Shown here in pieces: positions 10,790 through 19,291 of a DNA stretch of 64,000 bases; within the stretch, counting starts at the first letter, position 1, and each line of letters begins with the position of its first letter. The notes under the pieces are model-generated. The model made no database searches. It worked only from the letters and a program-made list of their open reading frames with translations, and had not been told where the DNA came from. The DNA is from Acidobacteriota bacterium (GTDB lineage Bacteria > Acidobacteriota > Thermoanaerobaculia > Multivoradales > Multivoraceae), in assembly GCA_003388555.1 (NCBI GenBank), contig QQVD01000030.1, forward strand, positions 1 through 64,000, written 5' to 3'. Made by a program: the position numbers and the translations under genes.

Positions 10790-11710
10790 GTGCGATCCGA
10801 TGCGGACAGCGGCCGGGACCCGAAAGGCGACGGCGAGGGCACCTGGAAGCTGCCATTCGGCCTCGGCCTGACGGTGCAGGACCGCGGAGTGCTGTGGCGC
10901 TACCTGCTGCTGCTGGCGGCGCTACCGCTGCTGCCGACCGCCACCTTCGGCCCCTACTCGGTGCTCTCGGCGCGGCAGATCGGCTGGATGGTGGTGCTGA
11001 TCGTCAGCGTCAACCTGTGCGGCTACCTGATGCTGCGCCTGTTCGGCGCCCGCGCCGGCTTCCTGCTCGCCGGCCTGCTCGGCGGCCTGATCTCGAGCAC
11101 CGCGGTGGCCATCGCCTACGCCCGCGACACCCGCACCATGACCGGGGTCGACCGCATCGCCGCGCTGGCGATCGCCGCCGCCACCGCGGTGTCGCTGGTG
11201 CGGGTGCCGCTCGAGCTCTTCGTCGTCGCCCGCTCTCAGCTGCTCGCGCTCTGGCTGCCGTTCGCGCTGCTCTTCCTCGCCACCCTCGTCGGGCCGACCT
11301 GGCTGTGGCTGCGCGGCGAGGTGCAGGACCTGCAGGAGGTGCACCCGCCGAAGAACCCGGCCCAACTCGGCACCGCGCTGCTCTTCGGGCTGCTCTACGC
11401 CGGCGTGCTGGTCGGCTCCGCCGCCGCCAAGGACCGGCTCGGCGAAGGCGGCCTCTACGCCCTCGCCGCCGTCTCCGGCTTCACCGACCTCGACGCCATC
11501 ACCCTGTCGACCGGCCGCCTGCTCGCTGACGGCCGACTCGAGCTCGCCGTCGGCTGCCGCGCCGTGATCGTCGCCGTGCTCGCCAACCAGCTGTTCAAGC
11601 TGGCGATGATCGTCGCCCTCGCCTCCCCCCGCGCCCGGCGGCTGCTGCTGGTCGCGTTCGCGCCGACCGTTGTGGCGTGCGGGGTGTTGCTGGTGCCGCG
11701 TTGGGGGTAG
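10790..11710 (+). CDS. DUF4010 family membrane protein (MgtC/SapB C-terminal-domain type)
   Basis: A 306-residue polytopic protein with about eight membrane helices. The pattern matches DUF4010: GWMVVLIVSVNLCGYLMLRL, LLGGLISSTAVAIAYAR, an ELGTA-like NPAQLGTALLFGLLYAG and the acidic AAVSGFTDLDAITLSTGRL. The family usually sits C-terminal to an MgtC/SapB domain; here the MgtC part is absent and a short hydrophilic leader replaces it. Function is unknown, with transport or ion homeostasis suspected for the family. Start is GTG 10790. The stop codon lies inside a G-rich heptamer array. Confidence 0.8.
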   Translation: MRSDADSGRDPKGDGEGTWKLPFGLGLTVQDRGVLWRYLLLLAALPLLPTATFGPYSVLSARQIGWMVVLIVSVNLCGYLMLRLFGARAGFLLAGLLGGLISSTAVAIAYARDTRTMTGVDRIAALAIAAATAVSLVRVPLELFVVARSQLLALWLPFALLFLATLVGPTWLWLRGEVQDLQEVHPPKNPAQLGTALLFGLLYAGVLVGSAAAKDRLGEGGLYALAAVSGFTDLDAITLSTGRLLADGRLELAVGCRAVIVAVLANQLFKLAMIVALASPRARRLLLVAFAPTVVACGVLLVPRWG

Positions 11711-11872
11711 GGGAGGGGTTGGGGGTTGGGGGTTGGGGGGGTTGGGCAACCAGCATCTGGCCAGCTCGAATCTGGTCCACCCAGCCCCTTAGTCCCTAAT
11801 CCCTAATCCCTAATCCCTAATCCCTAGTCCCTAATCCCTAGTCCCTGACCCCTGACCCCCAACCCCTTCCCC
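11701..11872. repeat. C/G-rich heptamer tandem arrays between convergent genes
   Basis: On the plus strand, units of TTGGGGG (11708-11745) are followed after about 40 bp by TCCCTAA heptamers (about 11792-11836), then CCCTGAC and CCCCAAC-type units up to 11872. The array spans the 3' ends of the convergent DUF4010 and MFS genes: the DUF4010 stop lies in it and the last 10 or so MFS codons are written in it. Similar units recur at 55951-56305. Confidence 0.85.
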
Positions 11873-13153
11873 CAGATGCTCCTCCCTCAACGGCGACAGC
11901 ACCAGCGCCAGCAGCGCCGCCACCGAGAGTCCCCCCATCGCCCAGCTCAGGCCGATGTCGGCGAGGCTGCCGGCGACGAGGTTGCTGATCGCGATGACCA
12001 GGGTGCGCACCATGTTGATCGTCGACAACACGGTCGCACGCCGCGCCGAGTCGACGTGGCGGTTGAAGTGGGCGGCGAAGAGCGGTGGCCGTGAGAGGCC
12101 GAGTGAGCAGGTCAGCAGCACCGCGCCGATCACCAGCCAGGCCGGCGCCTCGCGCCAGGTCAGCGCCGCGTAGCCGACGACCATCGCCAGCGGCCCGAGG
12201 CTGAGCAGCGCCTTCCACGAGCCGAGCGCCTGGCGGATGCGCTCGAAGCGCGCCAGGAAGACGATCTGGCCGATGCTGAGCCCGACGTGCACCACGCCGA
12301 ACCAGACCAGCGGCACCCCGGCGCGTTCGAGCGCCGCCTGGTAGAGCCAGATGATCGCCCACGAGAGGCCGGCGAAGATCACCATGTCGAGCGCCAGGAT
12401 GCGCAGCACGCGGTGGCGGAAGAAGTAGCGCACCCCGACCACCATCACCTCGCGGTAGCCCGGGCGCTCGGCCGGCCGTCCCTCTCTCGGCTCGTAGAGC
12501 GACAGCGCCAGCAGCGCCGACAGACCGATCGGTATCGCCTGGAAGAGCAGCGGCGCGCGTAGCCCGAACTCCTCGGCGATCACCGAGCCGAAGAGCGCCC
12601 CCACCACGATGCCGGTGAGCTGTGACGACGACAGCCAGCCGAAACGCTGCGGCGCCTCCGCCTCGCGACCCAGCTCCTGCAGCGAGTCGTAGAGCAGCGC
12701 CTCGTTGGCGCCCGAGAGCAGGGTGAACGACGCGGCGAAGAGGATCTCGGCGAGCAGGAACCGCGGCAGGCTCGGGGCGCTGACGTAGACCAGCACCGCG
12801 ACCACGCCGACGGCGCCGGAGAGCACGATCGACGCCTTGCGCCCCCAGACGTCCGCCACGGTTCCGGTCGGCACTTCGAGCAGGAAGTTCCAGACCATGA
12901 ACCAGGCGTTGACGAGCAGGATCTGGCCCAGGGTCAGCCCGCCCCAGTCGCGGTAGAAGGGCACCAGGACCGAGGAGATGAAGTGGGTCCAGAAGAGGCC
13001 GGTGATCAGGTTCAGCTTGAACAGGTTGCCGGCCGGCCCGCGCAGCGTGAAGCCACCCCCGGCCCGCGCCCTGGTGCGTCCGACCTTCCCCTGGGCCCTC
13101 TTGCGCTGAGCCCTCATGCCCTGGGCCCTTTCCCTGCTCCCGCGGCGTGCCAT
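11831..13153 (-). CDS. MFS transporter
   Basis: A 440-residue protein with about 12 membrane helices. The region after the first helices has WNFLLEVPTGTVADVWGRKA, the MFS loop 2-3 signature (G...D..GR.). The extreme N-terminus is basic and repetitive (ERAQGMRAQRKRAQGK) and may be longer than the native protein. The C-terminal tail GEGVGGQGSGTRD is encoded by a heptamer repeat array, so the native end is probably altered. Substrate cannot be inferred. A 141-bp gap separates it from the next leftward MFS gene. Confidence 0.85.
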   Translation of the reverse strand: MARRGSRERAQGMRAQRKRAQGKVGRTRARAGGGFTLRGPAGNLFKLNLITGLFWTHFISSVLVPFYRDWGGLTLGQILLVNAWFMVWNFLLEVPTGTVADVWGRKASIVLSGAVGVVAVLVYVSAPSLPRFLLAEILFAASFTLLSGANEALLYDSLQELGREAEAPQRFGWLSSSQLTGIVVGALFGSVIAEEFGLRAPLLFQAIPIGLSALLALSLYEPREGRPAERPGYREVMVVGVRYFFRHRVLRILALDMVIFAGLSWAIIWLYQAALERAGVPLVWFGVVHVGLSIGQIVFLARFERIRQALGSWKALLSLGPLAMVVGYAALTWREAPAWLVIGAVLLTCSLGLSRPPLFAAHFNRHVDSARRATVLSTINMVRTLVIAISNLVAGSLADIGLSWAMGGLSVAALLALVLSPLREEHLGEGVGGQGSGTRD

Positions 13154-13294
13154 GGTCGACGCACTGTATCGGCGTCGGGAGCGGAGCCGAGCCGACCGGG
13201 CCGTCGCGCAGCGGCCGGCCGGCGTGGATGCCCTGACTCGACTCCGCCGGACGCCTCGATCGAGGCTCGTCGCTCTCTCTGGCTCAGGCGCCGC

Positions 13295-14590
13295 TCAGGT
13301 GCCCGAGGCCTCCGCCAGCTCCTCGCGCAGGGTGCGCGCGGCGAGCACGTAGTGCACCGCGCCCCAGACGTTCACCAGCAGGGTGACCAGCAGTGCGTAG
13401 CGCAGCGACTGGTCGCCGAAGCGGTCGCGCAGCAGGTCGCTCAGCGCGCCGACCGCCGGCGGCCCGAAGCCCATGCCGATGAAGTTGAGCACGAAGAGCA
13501 GCACCGCCGCCGCCGCGGCGCGCATCCGCATCGGCACCAGCCCCTGGGTCAAGGCGAAGCTGGGCCCGGTGTAGATCGGCGACAGGAAGGCGGGAATGGT
13601 CCAGAAGGCGAACGACACGTAGGGGCTGGTGGCGAGCAGGGCCGGGAAGGCGAAGGGGATCGAGATCACCAGCGAGATGGCGCAGATCCACACGTACCAG
13701 CGCTGGTCGCGGGCGCCCAGCCGATCGCCGAGGTAGCCGCCGGTGAAGACCCCGGCGGCGCCGATGATGCCTGCGAACAGCGCCAGGAAGGTGCCGACCT
13801 CGCCGCTCGACAGGCCGTAGGTGCGCATGTAGAAGGGCGGCAGGAAGCCGCCGACGCCGTAGGCGACGAAGGCGTGCAGCGCGGCGCCGAACGACAGGTG
13901 GCGGAACGAGCGCCGCGACCACAGCAGCTGGAAGACCTCGACCATGCGGGTGGCGCTGCGCACCTCGGCGGCCGTCTGCACCCGGTGCTCGGAGAGGCCG
14001 CGCGGCGGCTCCTTGAGGAAGATCGCCACCACCCCCGCGAACAGCACGCCCGGCAGGCCGACGACCACGAACGCCATGCGCCAGCCGAAGAACTCGTTGA
14101 TCCAGCCGCCGGCAAGGAAGCCGATCATGATCCCGATCTGGATGCCGATCGAGTAGATCGCCAGCGCCGTGCCGCGCCGCTTGGGCTCGAACAGGTCCGA
14201 GATGATCGAGTGCGCCGGCGGCGAGCAGCCCGCCTCGCCGACACCGACGCCGATGCGTGCCAGCAGCAGGCTGACGAAGCCGGTGGCGGCGCCGCACAGC
14301 GCCGTCATCCCGCTCCACACGAAGATCGCGATCGCGATGATCCCCGAGCGTGACGTGCGGTCGGCCAGCGCCGCGATCGGGATCCCCAGCGTGGCGTAGA
14401 AGAGCGCGAAGGCGAAGCCGGTGAGCAGCCCGAGCTGCCAGTCGTAGAGGCCGAGGTCCTGCTTGATCGACTCCTGCAGGATGCTGAGGATCGAGCGGTC
14501 GATGAAGTTGAAGACGTACGCCACCACCAGCAGCCCCAGCGCGAACCAGCGGTAGCGCGGGGTGAAGAACTCGGCCGGGCGCGTCTGCAT
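13295..14590 (-). CDS. MFS transporter, spinster/sphingosine-like group
   Basis: A 431-residue, 12-helix transporter beginning MQTRPAEFFTPRYRWFALG. VAYVFNFIDRSILSILQESI and PIAALADRTSRSGIIA match the Spns-like bacterial MFS group (NFxDR motif in helix 1, D-R-T loop). The frame is open to 14983, but the extra part is translated repeat sequence. The start is ATG 14588-14590, with GAGGAGG about 7 bases upstream. Substrate unknown. The 5' side carries two copies of a 135-bp repeat. Confidence 0.88.
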   Translation of the reverse strand: MQTRPAEFFTPRYRWFALGLLVVAYVFNFIDRSILSILQESIKQDLGLYDWQLGLLTGFAFALFYATLGIPIAALADRTSRSGIIAIAIFVWSGMTALCGAATGFVSLLLARIGVGVGEAGCSPPAHSIISDLFEPKRRGTALAIYSIGIQIGIMIGFLAGGWINEFFGWRMAFVVVGLPGVLFAGVVAIFLKEPPRGLSEHRVQTAAEVRSATRMVEVFQLLWSRRSFRHLSFGAALHAFVAYGVGGFLPPFYMRTYGLSSGEVGTFLALFAGIIGAAGVFTGGYLGDRLGARDQRWYVWICAISLVISIPFAFPALLATSPYVSFAFWTIPAFLSPIYTGPSFALTQGLVPMRMRAAAAAVLLFVLNFIGMGFGPPAVGALSDLLRDRFGDQSLRYALLVTLLVNVWGAVHYVLAARTLREELAEASGT

Positions 14591-14734
14591 GCGGAGGCCT
14601 CCTCGGCGCGGCCGTGCCTCCGCAGGGCGAAGGGGGCGGGCGGCGGATGTCTCGATCGAAAGGCGACGGGAGAAGTGGGCGCATCCTATGCGCTCCGAAT
14701 CGTCCCGCAGCTCGGCGGCGGTGCGGGAAGAGGA

Positions 14735-14985
14735 CTCGAGCTCGCACCGGCTCCGCGAACCTTCCGCATCCTCCCCCTGCAGGGGGAGGACAGAGGTGGG
14801 GGTCTCCCAGTCAGAGATCTCGTCGCACCACGCGAAGTCCCGCCTCACGCAACGCGTGGATCCGCGCCCTCGAGCTCGCACCGGCACCGAGACGCCTTCC
14901 GCATCCTCCCCCTGCAGGGGGAGGACAGAGGTGGGGGTCTCCCAGTCAGAGATCTCGTCGCACCACGCGAAGTCCCGCCTCACGC
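14735..14985. repeat. 135-bp tandem duplication carrying two palindromic hairpins (family A)
   Basis: Two near-identical copies, offset 135 bp (14761-14850 and 14896-14985), each contain the palindrome CCTCCCCCT-GC-AGGGGGAGG (14769-14790 and 14904-14925), then CAGAGGTGGGGGTCTCCCAG and a shared 50-base tail ending CGCCTCACGC. The flanks CTCGAGCTCGCACCGG are also duplicated. The second copy ends exactly where the hydrophobic leader of the next gene begins. Confidence 0.9.
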
Positions 14986-15033
14986 GGTGCGGGGATCCGC
15001 GCCCTCGCCGTCCTCGCCGCCGCCATCCTCGCG

Positions 15034-15483
15034 ATGCCCGCCGACGCCGACGCGTCGACCTGGGAGCTGGAGCTGCCGACGAGCGGCACCCTGCAGCTCG
15101 ATCTCGAGGCCCAGTGGGGGCGCATCGAGGTGCTCGCCGATTCTGACGCGCGCCTGCTCACCATCGAGGCGCGCGACCCCGGCGCCGACCTGCGCTTCGT
15201 GTCGCTCAACGGCAGCGTCGAGCTCTGCTTCGCACGCGACCTCAGAGCCGCGGTGCACCTCAGCACCGCCGGCGACCCGATCCGTAGCGAGCTCGCGATC
15301 CGCGCGGACACCACCGAGCTCGAGACCCGGCCTCTGGTCCTGCGACCCGGCGACCGCGTCGCGGCGCGCGCCAGCGAGGTGCGCGGAAGCGTCGGCCCGC
15401 CCAGCGAAGAACCGCCCGACGTACGCCTGCGCGCCAGCACCGTGCGCGGCGAGATCGCGCTCAGCGTCTGCGAGGAGTCCTGA
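15034..15483 (+). CDS. Hypothetical secreted protein, DUF4097-like beta-rich (5' end disturbed by repeats)
   Basis: The 149 residues from ATG 15034 form a beta-rich chain (LDLEAQWGRIEVLADSDARL, then VRLRASTVRGEIALSVC) that resembles DUF4097/adhesin-like domains; function unknown. A hydrophobic stretch IRALAVLAAAILAMPADADA looks like a signal peptide but starts upstream of this ATG, directly after the second 135-bp repeat. No ATG, GTG or TTG in this frame lies between the repeat and that stretch; the next in-frame starts are upstream of both repeats (14614 or 14650). Either translation reads through the repeats, or the repeat replaced the native start. Confidence 0.5.
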   Translation: MPADADASTWELELPTSGTLQLDLEAQWGRIEVLADSDARLLTIEARDPGADLRFVSLNGSVELCFARDLRAAVHLSTAGDPIRSELAIRADTTELETRPLVLRPGDRVAARASEVRGSVGPPSEEPPDVRLRASTVRGEIALSVCEES

Positions 15484-15918
15484 GCGTGCGAGACGGCAGG
15501 CACAGCGCGCGGCAGCCACGAGACGCTGAGAGTTGGCGAGGATCGGGCCGGGGCCACCCGGCGCGGGCGGTAGCCACTTCAGTCCCGACAAAGACCCTCG
15601 TTCCCGCGAAAGCGGGAATCCACGCGTCTCGGTTCGCGGCGCGTGACCCCCTCGGCCGCACGGCCTCCCGAGCCGGGACTCGGCTCCTTCCGAGCTGCCG
15701 GCGCCATCGGGCGCTCTGCGGGGCCAAGGCAGCCCTCGGGCCCACCGCTGCTCCTCCACCATCGACGCCGACGCGCTAACGCGCGGAGCGGGCCAGCGAG
15801 ACCGCCAGGCCCATCGACTCACCTCGCGACGGGAGCACTAGAATCCGACCCATCGACGCTGAGCCGCACCGGCCCGTCGTTCCCTTCCCTTCCTCACCGA
15901 CTCTTCGGTGCCCCCTTC
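15484..15918. other. Intergenic region with one family-B hairpin and a possible promoter
   Basis: 435 bp without a convincing gene. It holds a hairpin of the TTCCCGC-GAAA-GCGGGAA type at 15600-15625, followed by the family-typical ATCCACGCG. A TAGAAT hexamer at 15839-15844 could be a -10 box for the downstream sensor gene, with no clear -35. Confidence 0.4.
15600..15625. repeat. Family-B hairpin repeat
   Basis: Stem TTCCCGC/GCGGGAA with loop GAAA, followed by TCCACGCG. The same stem and ATCCACG flank occur at 46897, 48391, 48591 and 62441. Confidence 0.75.
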
Positions 15919-18900
15919 GTGCCCGCCAACCAACGCGCCCTCGCCGCGCGACGCCGCCGCCTTTCTGGCCGTGCGCCCGTGCTCCTGAGGCTCGCCGCCG
16001 CCGTGCTGGTCGCCACGGCCGTCGCGCTCACGGGCGCTGCGCCGGCGGCGGCCAGCGAACGTCGCTTCGAGCCCGTCCCGCTGCGCGACGAGCTGCCCGA
16101 CACCACGGTCGAGGCGCTGGCGATCGACCACCAGGGCTTCCTCTGGATCGGCACCGAAGAGGGCGTGCACCGCTGGGACGGCTCGCAGCTGCGCACCTTC
16201 CGGCGCAGCGCCGAGGGCTCACCGGGCCTCGGGGCCAACCGCGTCTCGGCGCTGCTGGTCACCTCCGACGGCACGCTGTGGGCCGGCACCCGCGGCGGCG
16301 GGCTGAGCCGCTTCGACGCCGCGCTCGAGCGCTTCGACACCTTCCGCCACCGGCCAGACGACCCCGGCTCGCCGACCAGCGACGACGTCGTCGACCTGGC
16401 CGAGGACGCGCAGGGCCGCATCTGGGTCGCCACCATGCGAGCCGGCGTCAGCGTGCTCGCCGACCCCACCGCCGCGCAACCCCACTTCACCGGCATCCGC
16501 CACGACGAGGACGACCCGGGCAGCCTGCCCAGCGACGGCGCCCGCGCCCTGCTGGTGACCCGCGACGGCGCGGTGTGGGTCGCCACCATGGGCGGCGTCG
16601 CGGTGCTGCGCGACCCGGGCGCCTTCGCCGACCCCCACTTCCTCCGGCTGCACCACGATCCCGACGACCCCGGCTCGCTGCCCGACGACGAGGTGTGGGC
16701 GCTGCACGAGGCGCGCGACGGCTCGATCTGGGTCGGCATGTGGGGCGGCGGCCTGTCGCGCCTGCGCCCGGAGCAACGCGCCGACCTCGAGAATGCGCGC
16801 TTCGAGACCTTCGATGCGCGGCAGGACCACCCCCACGCGCTGGGCGACAACCGGGTGATGCAGATCTTCGAGGACTCCTCAGGGGAGAGCGGCGGCCCCG
16901 GCGCCCTCTGGATCGCCACTCTCGACGGTCTCTTCGAGCTGCCGGCGAGCGAGCGCTACGCGCCGCAGCCACGCTTCCTCGCCCACCCCGCCGACCCGCT
17001 GTGGCGGTTCAGCGTGCCCGAGGACCACACCAACGCCTTCGTCGAGGACCGCGACGGCGACCTGTGGATCGGCACGCGGGACGGGCCGGCCCGGCTCGAT
17101 CGCGCCAGCGAATCGTTCGTGCGTCTGCGCGTCGCCGAGGCCGAGGGTCTGCCCGGCCTCTCCGGCGGGGTCCGCGACGCACTGATCGACCGCCACGGCG
17201 TGCTCTGGGTGGCGACCACCAGTGGCCTCGACCGGGTGGAGCTGGCGAGCTCGCCGTTCGAGCGCCACCGCATCGAGCGGTTCCCGCGTCCAGAGGACGA
17301 TCTCTACACGCCGCCCGATTTCGAGATGCCGCGGATCCTGCGCCTGCTCGAGAGCCGTGACGGATCGCTCTGGATGGCGAGCTACGCCGGGCTGCTGCGC
17401 CTCGACCCCGAGCGCCGGCGCGTCGAACGCACCCTCGAGGGACTGAGCAGCAACGCCGTGCTTTCGCTGCACGAAGACTCCTTCGGCACCCTCTGGGTGG
17501 GCACCTACCGCGGCCTCGAGCGGGTGCTGCGCGACGAGCGCGGCGCCTTCGCCGAGAGCTTCGTGCTGCGTCACGATCCCGAAGATCCCGCCACGCTCAG
17601 CAACATGAGCGTCGGCGCTCTCGCCAGCCAGAGTGACGGCACCCTGTGGGCGGGGACCTACGCCGGTCTCAACCGCCTGCGCTTCCCCGTCGATCCCAGC
17701 CAGCCGGAGATCCTGCGCCTGCTCGCGGAGCCGCGCGGCGCCTTCGGCCTGGCGCACGACGACATCGACGCGCTGGCGGTCGGCGCCGACGACACGCTGT
17801 GGGTGGGCACCCACGGCGGCGGCGTGCACCGCCTCGAGCACGGTGCCGACCCGCCCCTCCTGGAGAGCTACGGCGTCGCCGACGGGCTGCCCAGCGACAT
17901 CGTCGGCGACGTCGCAATCGCCGCGCGCAGCAGCGACGGCAGGGCCGCCCGCGGTGACGGAGGCATGGAGAGCGTCGGCGGCAACGGCGCCGACGGCAGC
18001 AACGGCCGCAACGACGGTTCGGTGCAGCACGTCTGGATCGCGACGCCGCGGGGTCTGGTGCTGCACCGGCCCGACCACGAGACGACCGGCCGCGACCGCT
18101 TCACCACCTTCGGCGTCGGCCACGGTCTCGCCGATGACGGCGTGGGCCTCGTCCGCACCCTGCCGGACGGTCGCCTGCTGGTGGCGACACACGGCGAGCT
18201 CACCCTGCTCGACCCGCGGCGTCTCGAGGTCTCCGTGCAGCCGCCTCTGCTGCGCCTCACCGGCCTGCGGGTGCGCAACCAGCCGGTGATGCCGGAGCAG
18301 GGCTCACTGCTCGAGCGCAGCCTGCTGCTGACCGACGAGCTCACCCTGCGCCACAGTGACTCGCTGATCGCGCTCGAGTTCGCCGGCGTGACCTTCCGTC
18401 GCCCCGACGAGCTGCACTACCGCTACCGCCTCGAGGGCCTCGACGAGAGCTGGGTGCCGGCCGCTGCCGACGACCGCAAGGCGACCTACACGACGCTGCC
18501 GCCCGGCCGCTACGCCTTCCGCGTGCAGGCGCGCGAGCCGTCCGGCGAGTGGAGCCCGCACGAGGGGCGGCTCGCGGTGCACGTGCTGCCGCCGTGGTGG
18601 ATGACCTGGTGGGCACGTGGCGCTGCCGCCCTGCTCCTCGCCCTCGTCGCCGCGGCCGTTCCCCTGCTGCACGCGGCGCGGGTGCGCCGCCGCAACCGCG
18701 AGCTCGAGCAGCGCGTCGCCGAGCGCACCGCCGACCTCGAGCACGCCAACCAGCAGCTCGCCGACGCGGCGCGCAGCGACTTCCTCACCGGCCTGCCCAA
18801 CCGCCGCGCCTTCTTCGAGCGCGCCGAGGTCGAGCTCGCCGCCGCCCGCCGCGCCGACAGTCCCCTCGCCGTCGTGCTCGGTGACCTCGACCACTTCAGC

Positions 18901-19256
18901 GCGTCAACGACACCTGGGGCCACGACTGCGGCGACGAGGTACTGCGCCAAGTGGCGCGCACCGTGCGCTCCGCCGTGCGCGAGCGCGACCTGGTGGCGCG
19001 CTGGGGCGGCGAGGAGATCGTCTTCCTGCTCCCCGACACCGATCGCGAAGGCGCCCGCGAGGTCGCCGAGAAGGTGCGCCGCGCCGTCGAAGGCCTGCCC
19101 TTCCTCTGGCAGGGCAAGCGCCTCGACCTCAGCATGACCCTCGGCGTCGCCGAGCTCGAGCAGATCGACGACGAGGGGCTCGCCGACGCCGTCCGCCGCG
19201 CCGACGCGGCACTCTACGAGGGCAAGGAGAGGGGGAGGAACGCGGTGGCGGTGTAG
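15919..19256 (+). CDS. Two-component-regulator propeller / Y_Y_Y / GGDEF sensor protein, frameshifted within GGDEF
   Basis: About 1110 codons. A signal peptide (LLRLAAAVLVATAVALTG) precedes at least 13 Reg_prop blades with the LWIGTxxGLxRL pattern (residues about 75-710), a Y_Y_Y domain (YRYRLEGLDESW, about 805-890), one membrane helix (about 900-918), a coiled coil (ELEQRVAERTADLEHANQQL) and GGDEF (RSDFLTGLPNRRAFF onward). The periplasmic propeller would sense a ligand, possibly a glycan, and drive c-di-GMP synthesis. After GDLDHF the frame breaks at 18897-18899: TTCAGCGCG, where TTCAAGCGC is expected, i.e. one missing A. Restored, the other frame gives VNDTWGHDCGDEVL and RWGGEEIVFLLPD and ends at 19256. 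Read literally, the protein stops at 19137 without the GGEEI site. Start GTG 15919; GTG 15979 is an alternative. Confidence 0.85.
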
Positions 19257-19291
19257 GCGGAGGAGCGTCGGCCAGGCGCTAGGCTCCACGG

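Noticed and set aside
11787-11850. Telomere of a linear replicon
   Set aside because: CCCTAA-like units are internal, flanked by ordinary genes on both sides, and mixed with other heptamers.
14769-14985. CRISPR array
   Set aside because: Only two units, 135 bp long, each with an internal palindrome, and no cas genes anywhere in the window.
14614-15033. Upstream extension of the secreted protein through the repeats as a native N-terminus
   Set aside because: The extension is translated repeat sequence without homology; kept only as a possible artefact start.
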